Shown here: one piece after another, positions 26,597 through 35,198 of the stretch
Numbering within the stretch: the stretch's first letter is position 1
Layout: every line of letters starts with the position of its first letter
Assembly: GCA_028709235.1 (NCBI GenBank)
Contig: JAQVXL010000008.1
Span: 1 to 48,685, forward strand
DNA from: Desulfotomaculaceae bacterium
GTDB lineage: Bacteria; Bacillota; Desulfotomaculia; Desulfotomaculales; Pelotomaculaceae
Reading direction: 5' to 3'
DNA length: 48,685 nt
Translations under genes and position numbers: made by a program
The notes under the pieces: model-generated
What the model was told of the DNA's origin: nothing
Database searches by the model: none
What the model saw: the letters and a program-made list of their open reading frames with translations, nothing else

Positions 26597-28330
26597 TCAT
26601 GTCTCAGTTTTAACCCGGCGCGTAACGGCGCCCAGGGCCAGTACAGCCAAGGCTGTGAGGATCAGAACGGCGGCGCCTGCAACCCCCGCTCCGGCCTGGG
26701 GCGAAGCGTCAGCAGGCGCGGTGGCCGCCGGTATAATCCAGGGACAAATATAGGCCTGGACAAGGGCGATAATTCCTATATATATAGTGATCAAGAGGCT
26801 GTATGGCAGCGTAAAACGGAACAGATCCCCCTCACGGCCGGCCAGGCCGGTAGACGAAGTGCCGACAACAATGCTCTGGGGGGAGATCATCTTGCCGGCC
26901 ACCCCGCCGGTGGCGTTGGTTGTAACAGTAAGAACCGGGTTTATGCCCATTGACTCGGCTGTTACCTTTTGCATGTTGCAAAAAAGAGCATTGGAAGACG
27001 TATCGCTGCCGGTTACAAACACTCCCACCCAGCCCAGGAAGGCGGAAACAAAGGGAAAAACCATGCCGGTTATAGTGAAGGCCCGGCCCAAAGCAACCGT
27101 CATCCCGGACCAATTGGCCACATAAGCAAAACCGACCACACACGCAATTGTCAGCAGGGCAGGGCGCAGGGTCTTAAGGGTCTCCCCAAAGATGGTCAGG
27201 AATTTCAGAGGACTAACTTGGAGCAGGACAGCGCTGATCACCGCCGCAGCCAGAATCGACGTCCCGGTGGCGGAAAGCCAGTTAAAATTATAGATCACGG
27301 CAATCGGACCACTATCTGTGATAATCAGATTATGCAGACCGCTAAAAACTATCTTGACATTGACTGTATCCAGGATTGCTTTGACGGGCCTCAGCCCCCA
27401 GTCGGTGATCAGCAGCGTTAAAACAATAAAAGGAGACCATGCTTTTAATACTGAGACGCGGCTGTGACGTCTGGCCCTTAGCCTGATTGGCGGTTCATCT
27501 TTAAAGCGCCACACGCTTTTCGGTTTCCAGACACGCAGAAAAGCCACCTGGCAGGCAATGGCAAATATTGAAGACAGAATTGCCGGGAGCATCGGGTTTA
27601 AAAAGTTGGAAGAAATAAAAAACATGGCCGCGAAGGAAACGCCGCACACCAGGGCGGCGGGCCATACTTCTCTTGTGCCTTTCCAGCCTGCCATAATCAT
27701 CACCAGTAAAAACGGTTCCAGGATAGAAAGGAAAGGCAGCTGGCGGCCCGCCATCTGGCTGATTACCATTGGGTCAATGCCGGTGACCGCACCCGCTGTA
27801 ATAACAGGGGTACCAACAGCCCCGAAGACCACCGGGGCCGCGTTTGCCACCAGACAGATACCGGCGGCGTAGAGGGGATTAAAGCCCAACCCCGCCAGCA
27901 TGGCGGCAGTGATCGCCACAGGGGTGCCGAAACCTGCCGCGCCTTCAATAAAAGCGCCAAAGGAGGAAGCGATTAAAAGGGCCTGCAGGCGGCGGTCATC
28001 TGTAATTGTCGCGATGGAATCCTTGATGATCTCAAACTGTCCCGTCTTAACGGTAATATTATACAAAAACACAGCGGTTACAACTATCCAGCCAATGGGA
28101 AAAAGGCCGTATAGAGCGCCGTATAGGGCAGATTGCAGCACATAACGCACTGGCATGGTGAAAACCAGCGAGGCTATCAGCGCGGCCAGTGTCAGGGTGA
28201 TTAGTCCGGATATGTGACCTTTTAAACGCAGTACGGCCAGGGCCACAAACAGGGTAATTATCGGTACGGCAGCGACCAGGGCAGACAGTCCCAGGTTCGC
28301 AAGGGGATTAATTACCTGTGTCCAGGTCAA
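26597..28330 (-). CDS. lctP: L-lactate permease
   Basis: This is a lactate/proton symporter of the LctP family, importing lactate (and often glycolate) through the cytoplasmic membrane. It has about 13 hydrophobic segments; the family signatures FGAFIEGAAGFGTPVAITAA, a GSDTSSNALF segment and NATGGVAGKMISPQSI are present. The start is taken as TTG 28330 (MTWTQVINPLANLG), with GGGGGGAG about five bases upstream; the frame open to 28366 adds unconserved residues. This gives 577 residues. There are no lactate dehydrogenase genes nearby. It suggests lactate as a carbon or electron source. Confidence 0.95.
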   Translation of the reverse strand: MTWTQVINPLANLGLSALVAAVPIITLFVALAVLRLKGHISGLITLTLAALIASLVFTMPVRYVLQSALYGALYGLFPIGWIVVTAVFLYNITVKTGQFEIIKDSIATITDDRRLQALLIASSFGAFIEGAAGFGTPVAITAAMLAGLGFNPLYAAGICLVANAAPVVFGAVGTPVITAGAVTGIDPMVISQMAGRQLPFLSILEPFLLVMIMAGWKGTREVWPAALVCGVSFAAMFFISSNFLNPMLPAILSSIFAIACQVAFLRVWKPKSVWRFKDEPPIRLRARRHSRVSVLKAWSPFIVLTLLITDWGLRPVKAILDTVNVKIVFSGLHNLIITDSGPIAVIYNFNWLSATGTSILAAAVISAVLLQVSPLKFLTIFGETLKTLRPALLTIACVVGFAYVANWSGMTVALGRAFTITGMVFPFVSAFLGWVGVFVTGSDTSSNALFCNMQKVTAESMGINPVLTVTTNATGGVAGKMISPQSIVVGTSSTGLAGREGDLFRFTLPYSLLITIYIGIIALVQAYICPWIIPAATAPADASPQAGAGVAGAAVLILTALAVLALGAVTRRVKTET

Positions 28331-28367
28331 GCTCTCTCCCCCCCTTTGCTTCCAGGCCCAACACATC

Positions 28368-28544
28368 GACAGGATTTACAGGATTATTTAGATTTACAGG
28401 ATTGAATATTTTTTAAATCATATATTCAAACAATAATTCAATCAAATAAATTTTAAAATATGTTTTAGGTAATTAATTTTATTATTTATTCTTTAATAAT
28501 GTTTTTAAATCCAGTTAATCGATTTAAATCCTGTTAATCCTGTC
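28368..28544. repeat. 177-bp imperfect inverted repeat with AT-rich centre
   Basis: The left end GACAGGATTTACAGGATT is matched by the reverse complement of the right end, GACAGGATTAACAGGATT, and the match continues for about 36 bases with several differences. The interior is very AT-rich and encodes nothing visible. It occupies the whole nrdG-lctP gap. Repeats with this AGGATTAACAGGATT theme are common in intergenic regions of many bacteria. It resembles a miniature element. Confidence 0.7.
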
Positions 28545-28573
28545 AAATTGTTTAAATCTTTTTTCATAAAAAA

Positions 28574-28598
28574 CCGGCTCTCTTTTAAGAAAAGCCGG
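28574..28598 (-). terminator. Terminator overlapping the end of nrdG
   Basis: CCGGCTTTTCTT pairs with AAGAGAGCCGG around AA, with TTTTTTATG following. The nrdG stop codon (28587-28585) lies in the loop region. Confidence 0.8.
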
Positions 28599-29091
28599 AC
28601 TCTACAACTTTGCCATCCGCGATAGAATTTTTAACGTCGATTATTCTCTGGTTGCGGGAACCTCTGAAGGGGAGTTCAAAATCTCTTTCCTCCGTGATGA
28701 AAGGCCCGTCCACAACATAGTCAGAAACCAGGAGCAGCTCTTTAATACCCTGGTCCTCAAGCTGGAGAGTCAGCAGCTTTTCCCAGGTGTATCCCGTATA
28801 TGTGATTAGGTCCAGCCCCAATGCTTTTACCTGCCGGCCGAGCCGGGCCAGCGGCCCGGCCTGCAGGAACGGTTCTCCGCCGGAAAAGGTAACTCCCTTA
28901 ATCAGTTTTTCATTTTTTATCTGATTCAGCAGCTCCGCAACTTTAACCGGGATGCCACCCAGCGGATCCCAGGTGCCGGGATTGTGACAGCCTGTACAGC
29001 GGTGGCGGCAGCCCTGGGCAAATATTACAAATCTCAGGCCCGGGCCGTCAACCACACTTTCTCTGACTGTACCGGCAATACGTATCTCCAT
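28585..29091 (-). CDS. nrdG: Anaerobic ribonucleotide reductase activating protein
   Basis: This radical SAM enzyme creates the glycyl radical on NrdD. The iron-sulfur cluster motif reads CRHRCTGCHNP (C-x3-C-x2-C) from about residue 30, preceded by VDGPGLRFVIFAQG; the SAM-binding GGE is in FSGGEPFLQ. Its 168 residues fit the family. It lies 112 bases downstream of nrdD and is probably co-transcribed. The class III enzyme requires strict anaerobiosis, so the pair indicates an anaerobe. Confidence 0.95.
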   Translation of the reverse strand: MEIRIAGTVRESVVDGPGLRFVIFAQGCRHRCTGCHNPGTWDPLGGIPVKVAELLNQIKNEKLIKGVTFSGGEPFLQAGPLARLGRQVKALGLDLITYTGYTWEKLLTLQLEDQGIKELLLVSDYVVDGPFITEERDFELPFRGSRNQRIIDVKNSIADGKVVESGFS

Positions 29092-29203
29092 TAACCATCA
29101 CATCTCTATCTTAGTAGTCAGAACCGGTAACATCATAAATTTCTAAACATTTTCCGTCTCCCGCATCTCACGCCCCACATCACTACTTCTCACATCTCAC
29201 AGC

Positions 29204-31216
29204 TCATAAATGAGGCACCCTGTCTTTCAGCTCATTAAGTTTACTGTCGTTAAAGCGATCGGTGGTACTGAGGTAGCCGGTAATCCTGCGCACCCGGCGG
29301 ATGTTGGCCGAACCGCAGCGCGGGCAGGTCTTTTCGTTGATCACCCCGGTCAGGTTGCAGTTGGTACAGAAGTCTACCGGGTAGTTGATGCCCCCGTAGC
29401 CCATGTCGCTATCACGCATGTGCCTGATGATGGTTTCTACCGCGTCCGGGTTTTTCAGCGGGGGCGCCGACATCTCCACATAACTGATGTGCCCGGCGTT
29501 GCAGAATTTATGGTACGGCCCCTCTAAACTGATCTTATCGAAAATGCTGATGGGGAAATCCACCGGGATGTGGAAGGAGTTGGTATAATATTCTTTTGTA
29601 GTTACTCCGGGAATCAGGCCAAATTCCTTGCGGTCAAGTTTAACGAACCTCCCGGATAACCCCTCTGCGGGAGTGGCCAGGAAGGTGTAATTCAAGTCAT
29701 AGTTTTCGCAGGCCTCATTGATCTTTTTGGCCATAAAGCCGACTATTTCCTGCCCCAGGGCCTGTGACTCCTCATCCTGGCCATGATGCCGCCCGGTCAG
29801 CGCGGTCAGCGCTTCGGCCAGGCCGATGAAACCCACGGAGAGAGTGCCGTGTTTAATGGCTTCCCCAATAGTATCATCAGGGCCCAGGTTCTCCGATTCC
29901 TGGTACAGTTTCTGTCCCATAATAAAAGGCATGTCCTTAACTTTGAGCCTGGATTGGACTCCGTAGCGGTGATAAAGCTGCTTGATCGCCAGGTCCATTA
30001 CATCGCCCAGCTTGCGGTAGAAGCCTTCCATGTTCCTTTCCGCCTTGATCGCTATCCTGGGCAGGTTGACGGTGGTAAATGAGAGGTTGCCCCTGCGGTC
30101 GGTAACTGCCGGACCGCGCCGGTTCGCCATCACCCTGGTGCGGCAGCCCATATATGACACTTCATTGCCCCATTCCTTGTTGAATGAGGAGTCCATAAAG
30201 CTGAAGGTGGGATTCAGCCGCCTGCTGGCCACCTGTATGGCCAGTTTAAAAAGGTCGTAATTAGGATCTCCGGGATTTAAATTAATCCCTTCTTTGAGTC
30301 TGAAGATGATATTGGGGAAAATAGGGTTTTCCCCGTTTCCCAGGCCGGCCTCATAGGCCAGCAGCAAGTTTTTTACCACCCGCCGGGCAGACTCAGAAGT
30401 CTCGGTCCCCACATTTAAACTGGAGAAAGGTACCTGGGCGCCCGCCCTGCTGTGCATAGAATTCAGGTTATGGATCAGGGCCTCCATCGCCTGGTATGTT
30501 TCATGGTCCGACGCGCCTTCCACAAAGGGGGCGATGTCCCGGTCAAAAAAGGCGAAAGACTGCCCCCCGTGCATATCGTTCTGGGAGCTCTGCAAGATGA
30601 TGGCCGCCAGTGACGTGGCTGATATCGGCCGCCTCGGCGGTCTGATATACCCGTGCCCGGTATTGAACCCTTCGGACAACAGCTTATTTAAAGGGATCTG
30701 CAGGCAGGTTAACGTTTTTCCGTAGAAGTCGAGATCATGGATATGGATATCGCCCCTTAAGTGGGCCTGGGACATTTCTTCCGGGATCAACCGCGTCAAA
30801 TAATACTTCTTGCTGGCTGCGCTGGCGATTTGAAGCATCTTGGCCGATGGAGAATTGCTGATGTTGGCGTTTTCCCGGTTTGTTTCCGCCAGTATTTCCT
30901 CCACCGCGTCCATTAACTCGCCTTTGGCGTCCCGCATTCTTGTCCGCTTGTCCCGGTAAAGTATGTACGCTTTCGCGGTCCTGGCGTGGCCCGCTTCTAT
31001 AAGCACTTTCTCGACGATGTCCTGTACGTCTTCAACCCCGAATTGTCCTCCGTTGTATTTCTTCTTGAGAAGCTTCAGCACCTCAATGGTCAACTCCATA
31101 GCAGTCTGGCGGTCCTCTCCGCCTACTGCCCGCGCGGCTTTGAATATTGCGTCGGTGATTTTAGTTTCGTCGAACGGCGCCTCCCTGCCGTCACGTTTCT
31201 TGATTGTTGTAAACAT
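29204..31216 (-). CDS. nrdD: Anaerobic ribonucleoside-triphosphate reductase (class III)
   Basis: NrdD reduces ribonucleoside triphosphates to deoxyribonucleotides using a glycyl radical. The N-terminal ATP-cone (residues 3-95, starting TTIKKRDGREAPFDETKI) gives allosteric control. The catalytic barrel follows, and the C-terminus has a zinc site CTNCNL...CPRCG and the radical glycine in RRITGYLSTTDR. The length of 670 is slightly shorter than E. coli NrdD (about 710). It lies between nrdR and nrdG; NrdR boxes upstream of nrdR probably control all three genes. Confidence 0.97.
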   Translation of the reverse strand: MFTTIKKRDGREAPFDETKITDAIFKAARAVGGEDRQTAMELTIEVLKLLKKKYNGGQFGVEDVQDIVEKVLIEAGHARTAKAYILYRDKRTRMRDAKGELMDAVEEILAETNRENANISNSPSAKMLQIASAASKKYYLTRLIPEEMSQAHLRGDIHIHDLDFYGKTLTCLQIPLNKLLSEGFNTGHGYIRPPRRPISATSLAAIILQSSQNDMHGGQSFAFFDRDIAPFVEGASDHETYQAMEALIHNLNSMHSRAGAQVPFSSLNVGTETSESARRVVKNLLLAYEAGLGNGENPIFPNIIFRLKEGINLNPGDPNYDLFKLAIQVASRRLNPTFSFMDSSFNKEWGNEVSYMGCRTRVMANRRGPAVTDRRGNLSFTTVNLPRIAIKAERNMEGFYRKLGDVMDLAIKQLYHRYGVQSRLKVKDMPFIMGQKLYQESENLGPDDTIGEAIKHGTLSVGFIGLAEALTALTGRHHGQDEESQALGQEIVGFMAKKINEACENYDLNYTFLATPAEGLSGRFVKLDRKEFGLIPGVTTKEYYTNSFHIPVDFPISIFDKISLEGPYHKFCNAGHISYVEMSAPPLKNPDAVETIIRHMRDSDMGYGGINYPVDFCTNCNLTGVINEKTCPRCGSANIRRVRRITGYLSTTDRFNDSKLNELKDRVPHL

Positions 31217-31243
31217 GGTATTCTGGTCCCCCTTTTAAGATGC

Positions 31244-31699
31244 CTACCTGCTCCTGAGAAGGTCTTTTAATTCCTGCATAAAACTTTCGGCGTCCCTGAA
31301 TTCGCGGTAAACCGAGGCAAAACGGACATAGGACACTTCATCAAGATCGCGCAATTGGTTCATGACCAGCTCCCCGATGTACTCGCTCTTCACCTCAGGT
31401 TCCATTAGATTACGCAGGTCACGCTCAATACTGTCGACGATAGCCTCCAGCCGTTCGGTAGAAACCGGTCTTTTCTGACAAGCCACAATTAAACCGCGCA
31501 GTAGTTTTTGCCGGTCAAAAGGCTCCCTGCGGTTGTCTTTTTTTACCACTACAAGCAGCGGCTCATCCGCTTTTTCATATGTGGTAAACCGCTTGCCGCA
31601 CCCCCCGCATTCCCTGCGACGCCGGATCGAGTCACCTTCCACAGTGGGCCGGGAGTCCAGCACCCGGCTGTCAGAAAACCTGCAAAAGGGGCATCTCAT
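31244..31699 (-). CDS. nrdR: Transcriptional repressor NrdR
   Basis: NrdR represses ribonucleotide reductase genes when dATP is plentiful. It has an N-terminal zinc ribbon (MRCPFC...ECGGCGKRFTTYE, residues 1-41) and an ATP-cone (about 49-139). ATG 31699 gives the standard 151 residues; an open frame reaching 31828 runs through the promoter and operator and is not coding. The GGGGAGAG site lies about ten bases upstream. The gene leads an nrdR-nrdD-nrdG set, and NrdR boxes at 31734-31782 suggest autoregulation. Confidence 0.97.
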   Translation of the reverse strand: MRCPFCRFSDSRVLDSRPTVEGDSIRRRRECGGCGKRFTTYEKADEPLLVVVKKDNRREPFDRQKLLRGLIVACQKRPVSTERLEAIVDSIERDLRNLMEPEVKSEYIGELVMNQLRDLDEVSYVRFASVYREFRDAESFMQELKDLLRSR

Positions 31700-31733
31700 A
31701 ATCGTTTCACTCTCCCCAGGATTTATTTGAATA

Positions 31734-31782
31734 ACAACATATATAGTGGTTGCTGCAGATAACATTATACTATATATTGAAA
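31734..31782 (-). promoter_or_regulatory. Pair of NrdR boxes overlapping the nrd promoter
   Basis: Relative to the consensus ACACWATATNTNGTGT, 31734-31749 (minus strand CCACTATATATGTTGT) matches 14 of 16 positions. The second box (31767-31782, plus strand ATACTATATATTGAAA) matches about 12. Their centres are 33 bases apart, about three helical turns, as in known tandem NrdR sites. A TATAAT -10 element (31769-31764) overlaps the second box. Confidence 0.75.
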
Positions 31783-31903
31783 TCAGCTGAAAATCTAAAA
31801 TCCTGTGAAAATAACAATGGGAGAGCAAGATAACTCTCCCAGGCTTTTCATTGGTATTCTTTTCGCAATTTCAAACTTTTCCCGGAAAGGTTTGGGGTGA
31901 TCA

Positions 31904-32179
31904 CTAATAGTTGATCTTAAACTCATGTTTGGGATCGGTAAAGCTGATGATCTCCACTAATATAACGTCCGCGCCAATTTTAACAATCTTTTCCCAGGGC
32001 ACAATAATTTCCTCTTCCTTGCCGAGAAAGCCAAGAAATTTTCCGCTGACCCCCGGCAGGATGATCGAGGTGATCCGCCCTTGTTCCAGATCGATGTCAA
32101 TATCTTTGATCAGGCCGAGCCGCCGCCCGTCAACCACATTGATGATCTCCCGCGACCGCAGGTCAGATATTTTTACCAT
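31904..32179 (-). CDS. YlmC/YmxH family PRC-barrel protein
   Basis: This 91-residue PRC-barrel protein is of the family called sporulation protein YlmC/YmxH. Characteristic segments are KISDLRSREIINVVDGRRLG, a repeated beta pattern with GRITSIILPG, and IVPWEKIVKIGADVILV. The function is not established; family members are conserved near sigG. ATG 32179 follows GGAG eight bases upstream and is preferred over GTG 32188. It follows sigG, as ylmC does in B. subtilis (where ylmA intervenes). Confidence 0.9.
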   Translation of the reverse strand: MVKISDLRSREIINVVDGRRLGLIKDIDIDLEQGRITSIILPGVSGKFLGFLGKEEEIIVPWEKIVKIGADVILVEIISFTDPKHEFKINY

Positions 32180-32211
32180 CCCTAACACTCCTTTAAAAAC
32201 AACCTTGCCGG

Positions 32212-32280
32212 CTAATAATGCTGCGCTTCAGGCCAGGCATTACATTTGCGGCAGCCAATCCTCTTACAAAAATTGGTCAT
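32212..32280 (-). CDS. Possible 22-residue cysteine-rich peptide
   Basis: A short frame starting MTNFCKRIGC has four cysteine-ligand-like positions close together (CKRIGCRKC). It lies between sigG and ylmC. AAGGAG is about 13 bases before the ATG, slightly far; the same site is better placed for an ATG at 32289, whose frame stops after two codons, directly before this ATG (TGAATG). Evidence is weak: size is near the chance level and no homologue is recognised. Confidence 0.25.
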   Translation of the reverse strand: MTNFCKRIGCRKCNAWPEAQHY

Positions 32281-32339
32281 TCAGATCATGATACTCCTTA
32301 TATTTATATGTAGATGCTTCCGGATTCTGAACATAAAAA

Positions 32340-32365
32340 TTGGCAGCCTTTTTCCCGGCCGCCAA
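32340..32365 (-). terminator. Terminator after sigG
   Basis: TTGGCGGCC pairs with GGCTGCCAA (one G-U) around GGGAAAAA, then TTTTTATG. It lies about 45 bases downstream of the sigG stop. Confidence 0.8.
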
Positions 32366-32407
32366 TAAATTATGTTATATGGTCTTAAAAAATGTTTTAA
32401 TAGTTTG

Positions 32408-33181
32408 TTAAATGTGTTTTCTCATATGAACCAGCGCTGCCTTTTCCAATCGCGAGACCTGCGCCTGGGAGATGCCGATTTCCTCCGCTACTTCCATCTG
32501 GGTCTTGCCATCGAAAAAACGAAGGGTCAAGATTAGTTTTTCACGGTCATTGAGCCTTGTTAAAGCGTCCTTGATCGCTATCCCTTCCAGCCAGTTCAGA
32601 TCCTGGTTTTTTTCATCACTGATCTGATCCATGACAAATATAGGGTCGCCCCCATCATGGTAGATGGGCTCAAACAGTGATATCGGTTCCTGAATAGCGT
32701 CCAGGGCGAAGACTACTTCTTCCCTGGGCATTTTCAATTCACCGGCAATCTCATTGACAGTTGGTTCCCGTGAGTGTTTATTTACCAGCGTGTCCCTGAC
32801 CTGCAAGGCTTTATAAGCGATGTCACGCAGAGAGCGGCTGACCCGGATGGGATTGTTGTCCCGCAGGTAGCGGCGGATTTCGCCGATGATCATTGGCACC
32901 GCATAGGTGGAGAACTTTACGTTTTGTGATAAATCAAAATTATCTATGGACTTCATCAGGCCGATGCAGCCCACCTGAAAGAGGTCATCCACATATTCAC
33001 CCCTGTTGGTAAACCGCTGGATCACACTGAGTACCAGCCTCAGGTTGCCGTTTATTAATTTGGAACGGGCTGTGGTATCCCCTTCCTGCATGGACTCGAA
33101 CAAAGCTCGCATCTGGCTTCCTGTCAATACCGGGAGTTTTGATGTGTTGACACCGCAGATCTCAACTTTGTTCACTAGCAT
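32408..33181 (-). CDS. sigG: RNA polymerase sporulation sigma factor SigG
   Basis: Sigma-G drives late gene expression in the forespore. The KVEICGVNTSKLPVL start is diagnostic, followed by region 2 (GNLRLVLSVIQRFTNRGEYVDDLF... with FQVGCIGLMKSIDNFD), region 3 and the region 4 helix-turn-helix (KTQMEVAEEIGISQAQVSRLEK). At 257 residues it is complete. It lies 114 bases after sigE, and that gap has a sigma-F/G-type promoter, as in B. subtilis. ATG 33181 has a somewhat distant ribosome site (GGGGAGGGG, about 12 bases). A GTG two codons further is possible. Confidence 0.98.
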   Translation of the reverse strand: MLVNKVEICGVNTSKLPVLTGSQMRALFESMQEGDTTARSKLINGNLRLVLSVIQRFTNRGEYVDDLFQVGCIGLMKSIDNFDLSQNVKFSTYAVPMIIGEIRRYLRDNNPIRVSRSLRDIAYKALQVRDTLVNKHSREPTVNEIAGELKMPREEVVFALDAIQEPISLFEPIYHDGGDPIFVMDQISDEKNQDLNWLEGIAIKDALTRLNDREKLILTLRFFDGKTQMEVAEEIGISQAQVSRLEKAALVHMRKHI

Positions 33182-33230
33182 GGATGGACTATCACCCCTC
33201 CCCGATATATTTAAATTGCCGTTTCAATGA

Positions 33231-33260
33231 CATTATTACCACGGCAAAAATTTATTATAC
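33231..33260 (-). promoter_or_regulatory. Sigma-F/sigma-G-type promoter of sigG
   Basis: GTATA (33260-33256) and GGTAATAATG (33240-33231) are 15 bases apart. They match the sigma-F consensus GYWTA, about 15 bases, GGNNANAWTR at every defined position. The location agrees with forespore-specific sigG transcription in B. subtilis. Confidence 0.75.
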
Positions 33261-33295
33261 ATAACTGCCAACAGACAAAAAAAGGCATCCACCGA

Positions 33296-34027
33296 TTACT
33301 CCATCCGGTGGATTTCTTTTTTCAGCCTCTTTATTATTCTTTTTTCCAGCCTGGAAATATACGACTGGGAAATTCCCAGCATGTCGGCCACTTCCTTCTG
33401 GGTTTTCTCCATCCCGCTGTCCAGCCCGAAGCGCAGCTCCATGATTTTACGCTCTCTGCCGGACAGCTTCTGGAGAGCCAGGTAAAGGAGCTTTTTATTA
33501 ACCTCTTCTTCAATAAATCTATAAATAATATCATTCTCCGTGCCCAGGACATCTGACAAAAGCAGTTCGTTACCGTCCCAGTCAATATTGAGGGGCTCAT
33601 CAAAAGACACCTCTGCCCGCGTTTTGTTGTTTCTTCTAAGATACATCAGGATCTCGTTTTCAATACAGCGTGACGCGTAGGTAGCCAGCTTGATTTTTTT
33701 CGCCGGGTCAAAAGTATTAACGGCTTTGATTAAACCTATGGTGCCAATGGAAACAAGGTCCTCAATACCGACTCCCGTGTTTTCAAATTTCCGGGCAATA
33801 TATACCACCAGACGCAGGTTCCTTTCAATAAGAACACTCCTGACCGCACTGTCACCGGATTCCAGCTTCCCGATCAGGAACAACTCCTCGTCCGAGGTTA
33901 AAGGTGGCGGGAGGGCTTCGCTGCTTCCGACATAATAAACCTCCGGACGAAAGCCAAGCCATATTAAAATGCGCAGCAGCGCCAGATGGATGGTCCATTT
34001 CATTTTCATAAACCGTTGCATTTTCAT
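33296..34027 (-). CDS. sigE: RNA polymerase sporulation sigma factor SigE (pro-sigma-E)
   Basis: This is the first mother-cell sigma factor, made inactive with an N-terminal pro-sequence removed by SpoIIGA. A hydrophobic amphipathic pro-region (about residues 10-30, [12 protein letters not shown]) precedes [10 protein letters not shown]. Region 2 contains [23 protein letters not shown] and [10 protein letters not shown]; region 4 contains [22 protein letters not shown]. The length of 243 residues matches B. subtilis SigE (239). The usual tight spoIIGA-sigE junction is instead a 253-base gap holding a GGGGACA repeat. Confidence 0.98.
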   Translation of the reverse strand: MKMQRFMKMKWTIHLALLRILIWLGFRPEVYYVGSSEALPPPLTSDEELFLIGKLESGDSAVRSVLIERNLRLVVYIARKFENTGVGIEDLVSIGTIGLIKAVNTFDPAKKIKLATYASRCIENEILMYLRRNNKTRAEVSFDEPLNIDWDGNELLLSDVLGTENDIIYRFIEEEVNKKLLYLALQKLSGRERKIMELRFGLDSGMEKTQKEVADMLGISQSYISRLEKRIIKRLKKEIHRME

Positions 34028-34171
34028 TAATCTGCCCTCCCTTTAAACCAGCTCACGATAACCTATCCTGAAAACGTCCTGGGCCGCCTGAATGTCGCAG
34101 GCGCTGCTTTTGGCCGCATAATCCCAACAAGATCGGCGCTGAAGCAACCTGGTCGATTGAAATCGAACCAA

Positions 34172-34229
34172 GCGGAATGGGGACACACCTCTGTTTGAGG
34201 ATTGGCTTTGTAGATGAGGAATGTCCCGG
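34172..34229. repeat. GGGGACA-type inverted repeat between spoIIGA and sigE
   Basis: The left arm GGAATGGGGACACACCTC and the right arm GAGGAATGTCCCGG enclose about 25 bases, including GGATTGGCTTTG, also seen in the 10.4-kb copy. It lies in the 253-base gap between spoIIGA and sigE, in which no gene was found. Confidence 0.8.
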
Positions 34230-34280
34230 CTTAATAACTGGCGATGTGTAAGCGGCATGAATGTCATGCAGCTTGACCGG

Positions 34281-35198
34281 CTATGACACCGGAGTCAACA
34301 GTTCGGAGCTCAACAGGGCATGGCAGGTTCCGCCGGGATCCAGCTTTTTGTGATATATGGCAATGACAACCTTCCCCACCCCGACCAGCCGGCCGTGCCG
34401 CTCAATAAAAACCTCATCCGGCCTGAAACCAACCATCAATCCATTAACGTTGCCCAGGGACTGAAAGGGCACTGCGCTGTAACGGGTTGCCCAGCGGTTT
34501 CCGCTCAATGAGCCCAAAAACCCCCACACGTCAGGTTCCCCGTCCTTTTCAAAGTATAACTGCGCCTCCCCGGGCAGCAGGGGTTTCAAAACAGCATATT
34601 CCACTACAATGACCGGCCGCCTGGTCAAAGGGTCTTTTAAACTATTGCCTGTATCAAGAAGCGCCTCGGCATTAACCTTTTCGCCGCCAGATTTTATGAT
34701 AATATTCATTTTGTAGAGGCTGTCGAAAGTTCCCTTTTTAATCAGGCCGGCGATGCCTTTACCGGCTCCCCACAGCGCTGCCAGTCCCAAATATATGCCC
34801 GGCCAGAAGTGTTCGGCGACAACAGTGCCGATACCATTGTGGCTGACCACCCGCCCGGAGTGAGTAAAAAATATTAAACCAAGAGTTAAGCCGCCCAGAG
34901 CAAAAGAAGTCAAATAAAAACAGCCCAGACAGATCAAAAAATTTTTAGGCTTAAGAGGGGCAAAGGCTGCCGCCGCTATGATCACTGAAGCCGCCAGTTT
35001 AAACCAAACAGACAATAAAAAAGTGTTCCCCGGTATAAATAAGGCCAGGGCATAAAACGCCCCCAGCGCTGCCCCGGCAGCAATACGCCATTTAATGGCC
35101 GGTATGCGTGCGAGTTTTGCGGCAGCCCACAATATGGCGTAATTCATCACCAGGTTTCCTACAAAAACCTGATCCAGGTAAACAGTGTATCCCGCCAT
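34281..35198 (-). CDS. spoIIGA: Sigma-E processing peptidase SpoIIGA
   Basis: SpoIIGA is the membrane aspartic protease that cleaves pro-sigma-E after engulfment signalling. Five hydrophobic segments (about residues 10-30, 36-55, 60-80, 85-112 and 132-150) are followed by the protease domain with the catalytic ALLDTGNSLKDP motif (DTG at 182-184). ATG 35198 (MAGYTVYLDQ) gives 305 residues, and GGGGAG precedes it by nine bases; an upstream frame to 35255 is not conserved. It is the direct partner of sigE. Confidence 0.96.
   Translation of the reverse strand: MAGYTVYLDQVFVGNLVMNYAILWAAAKLARIPAIKWRIAAGAALGAFYALALFIPGNTFLLSVWFKLAASVIIAAAAFAPLKPKNFLICLGCFYLTSFALGGLTLGLIFFTHSGRVVSHNGIGTVVAEHFWPGIYLGLAALWGAGKGIAGLIKKGTFDSLYKMNIIIKSGGEKVNAEALLDTGNSLKDPLTRRPVIVVEYAVLKPLLPGEAQLYFEKDGEPDVWGFLGSLSGNRWATRYSAVPFQSLGNVNGLMVGFRPDEVFIERHGRLVGVGKVVIAIYHKKLDPGGTCHALLSSELLTPVS

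Noticed and set aside
31700-31828. N-terminal extension of NrdR by 43 codons
   Set aside because: The stretch contains the promoter and NrdR boxes; the ATG at 31699 begins the conserved zinc ribbon.
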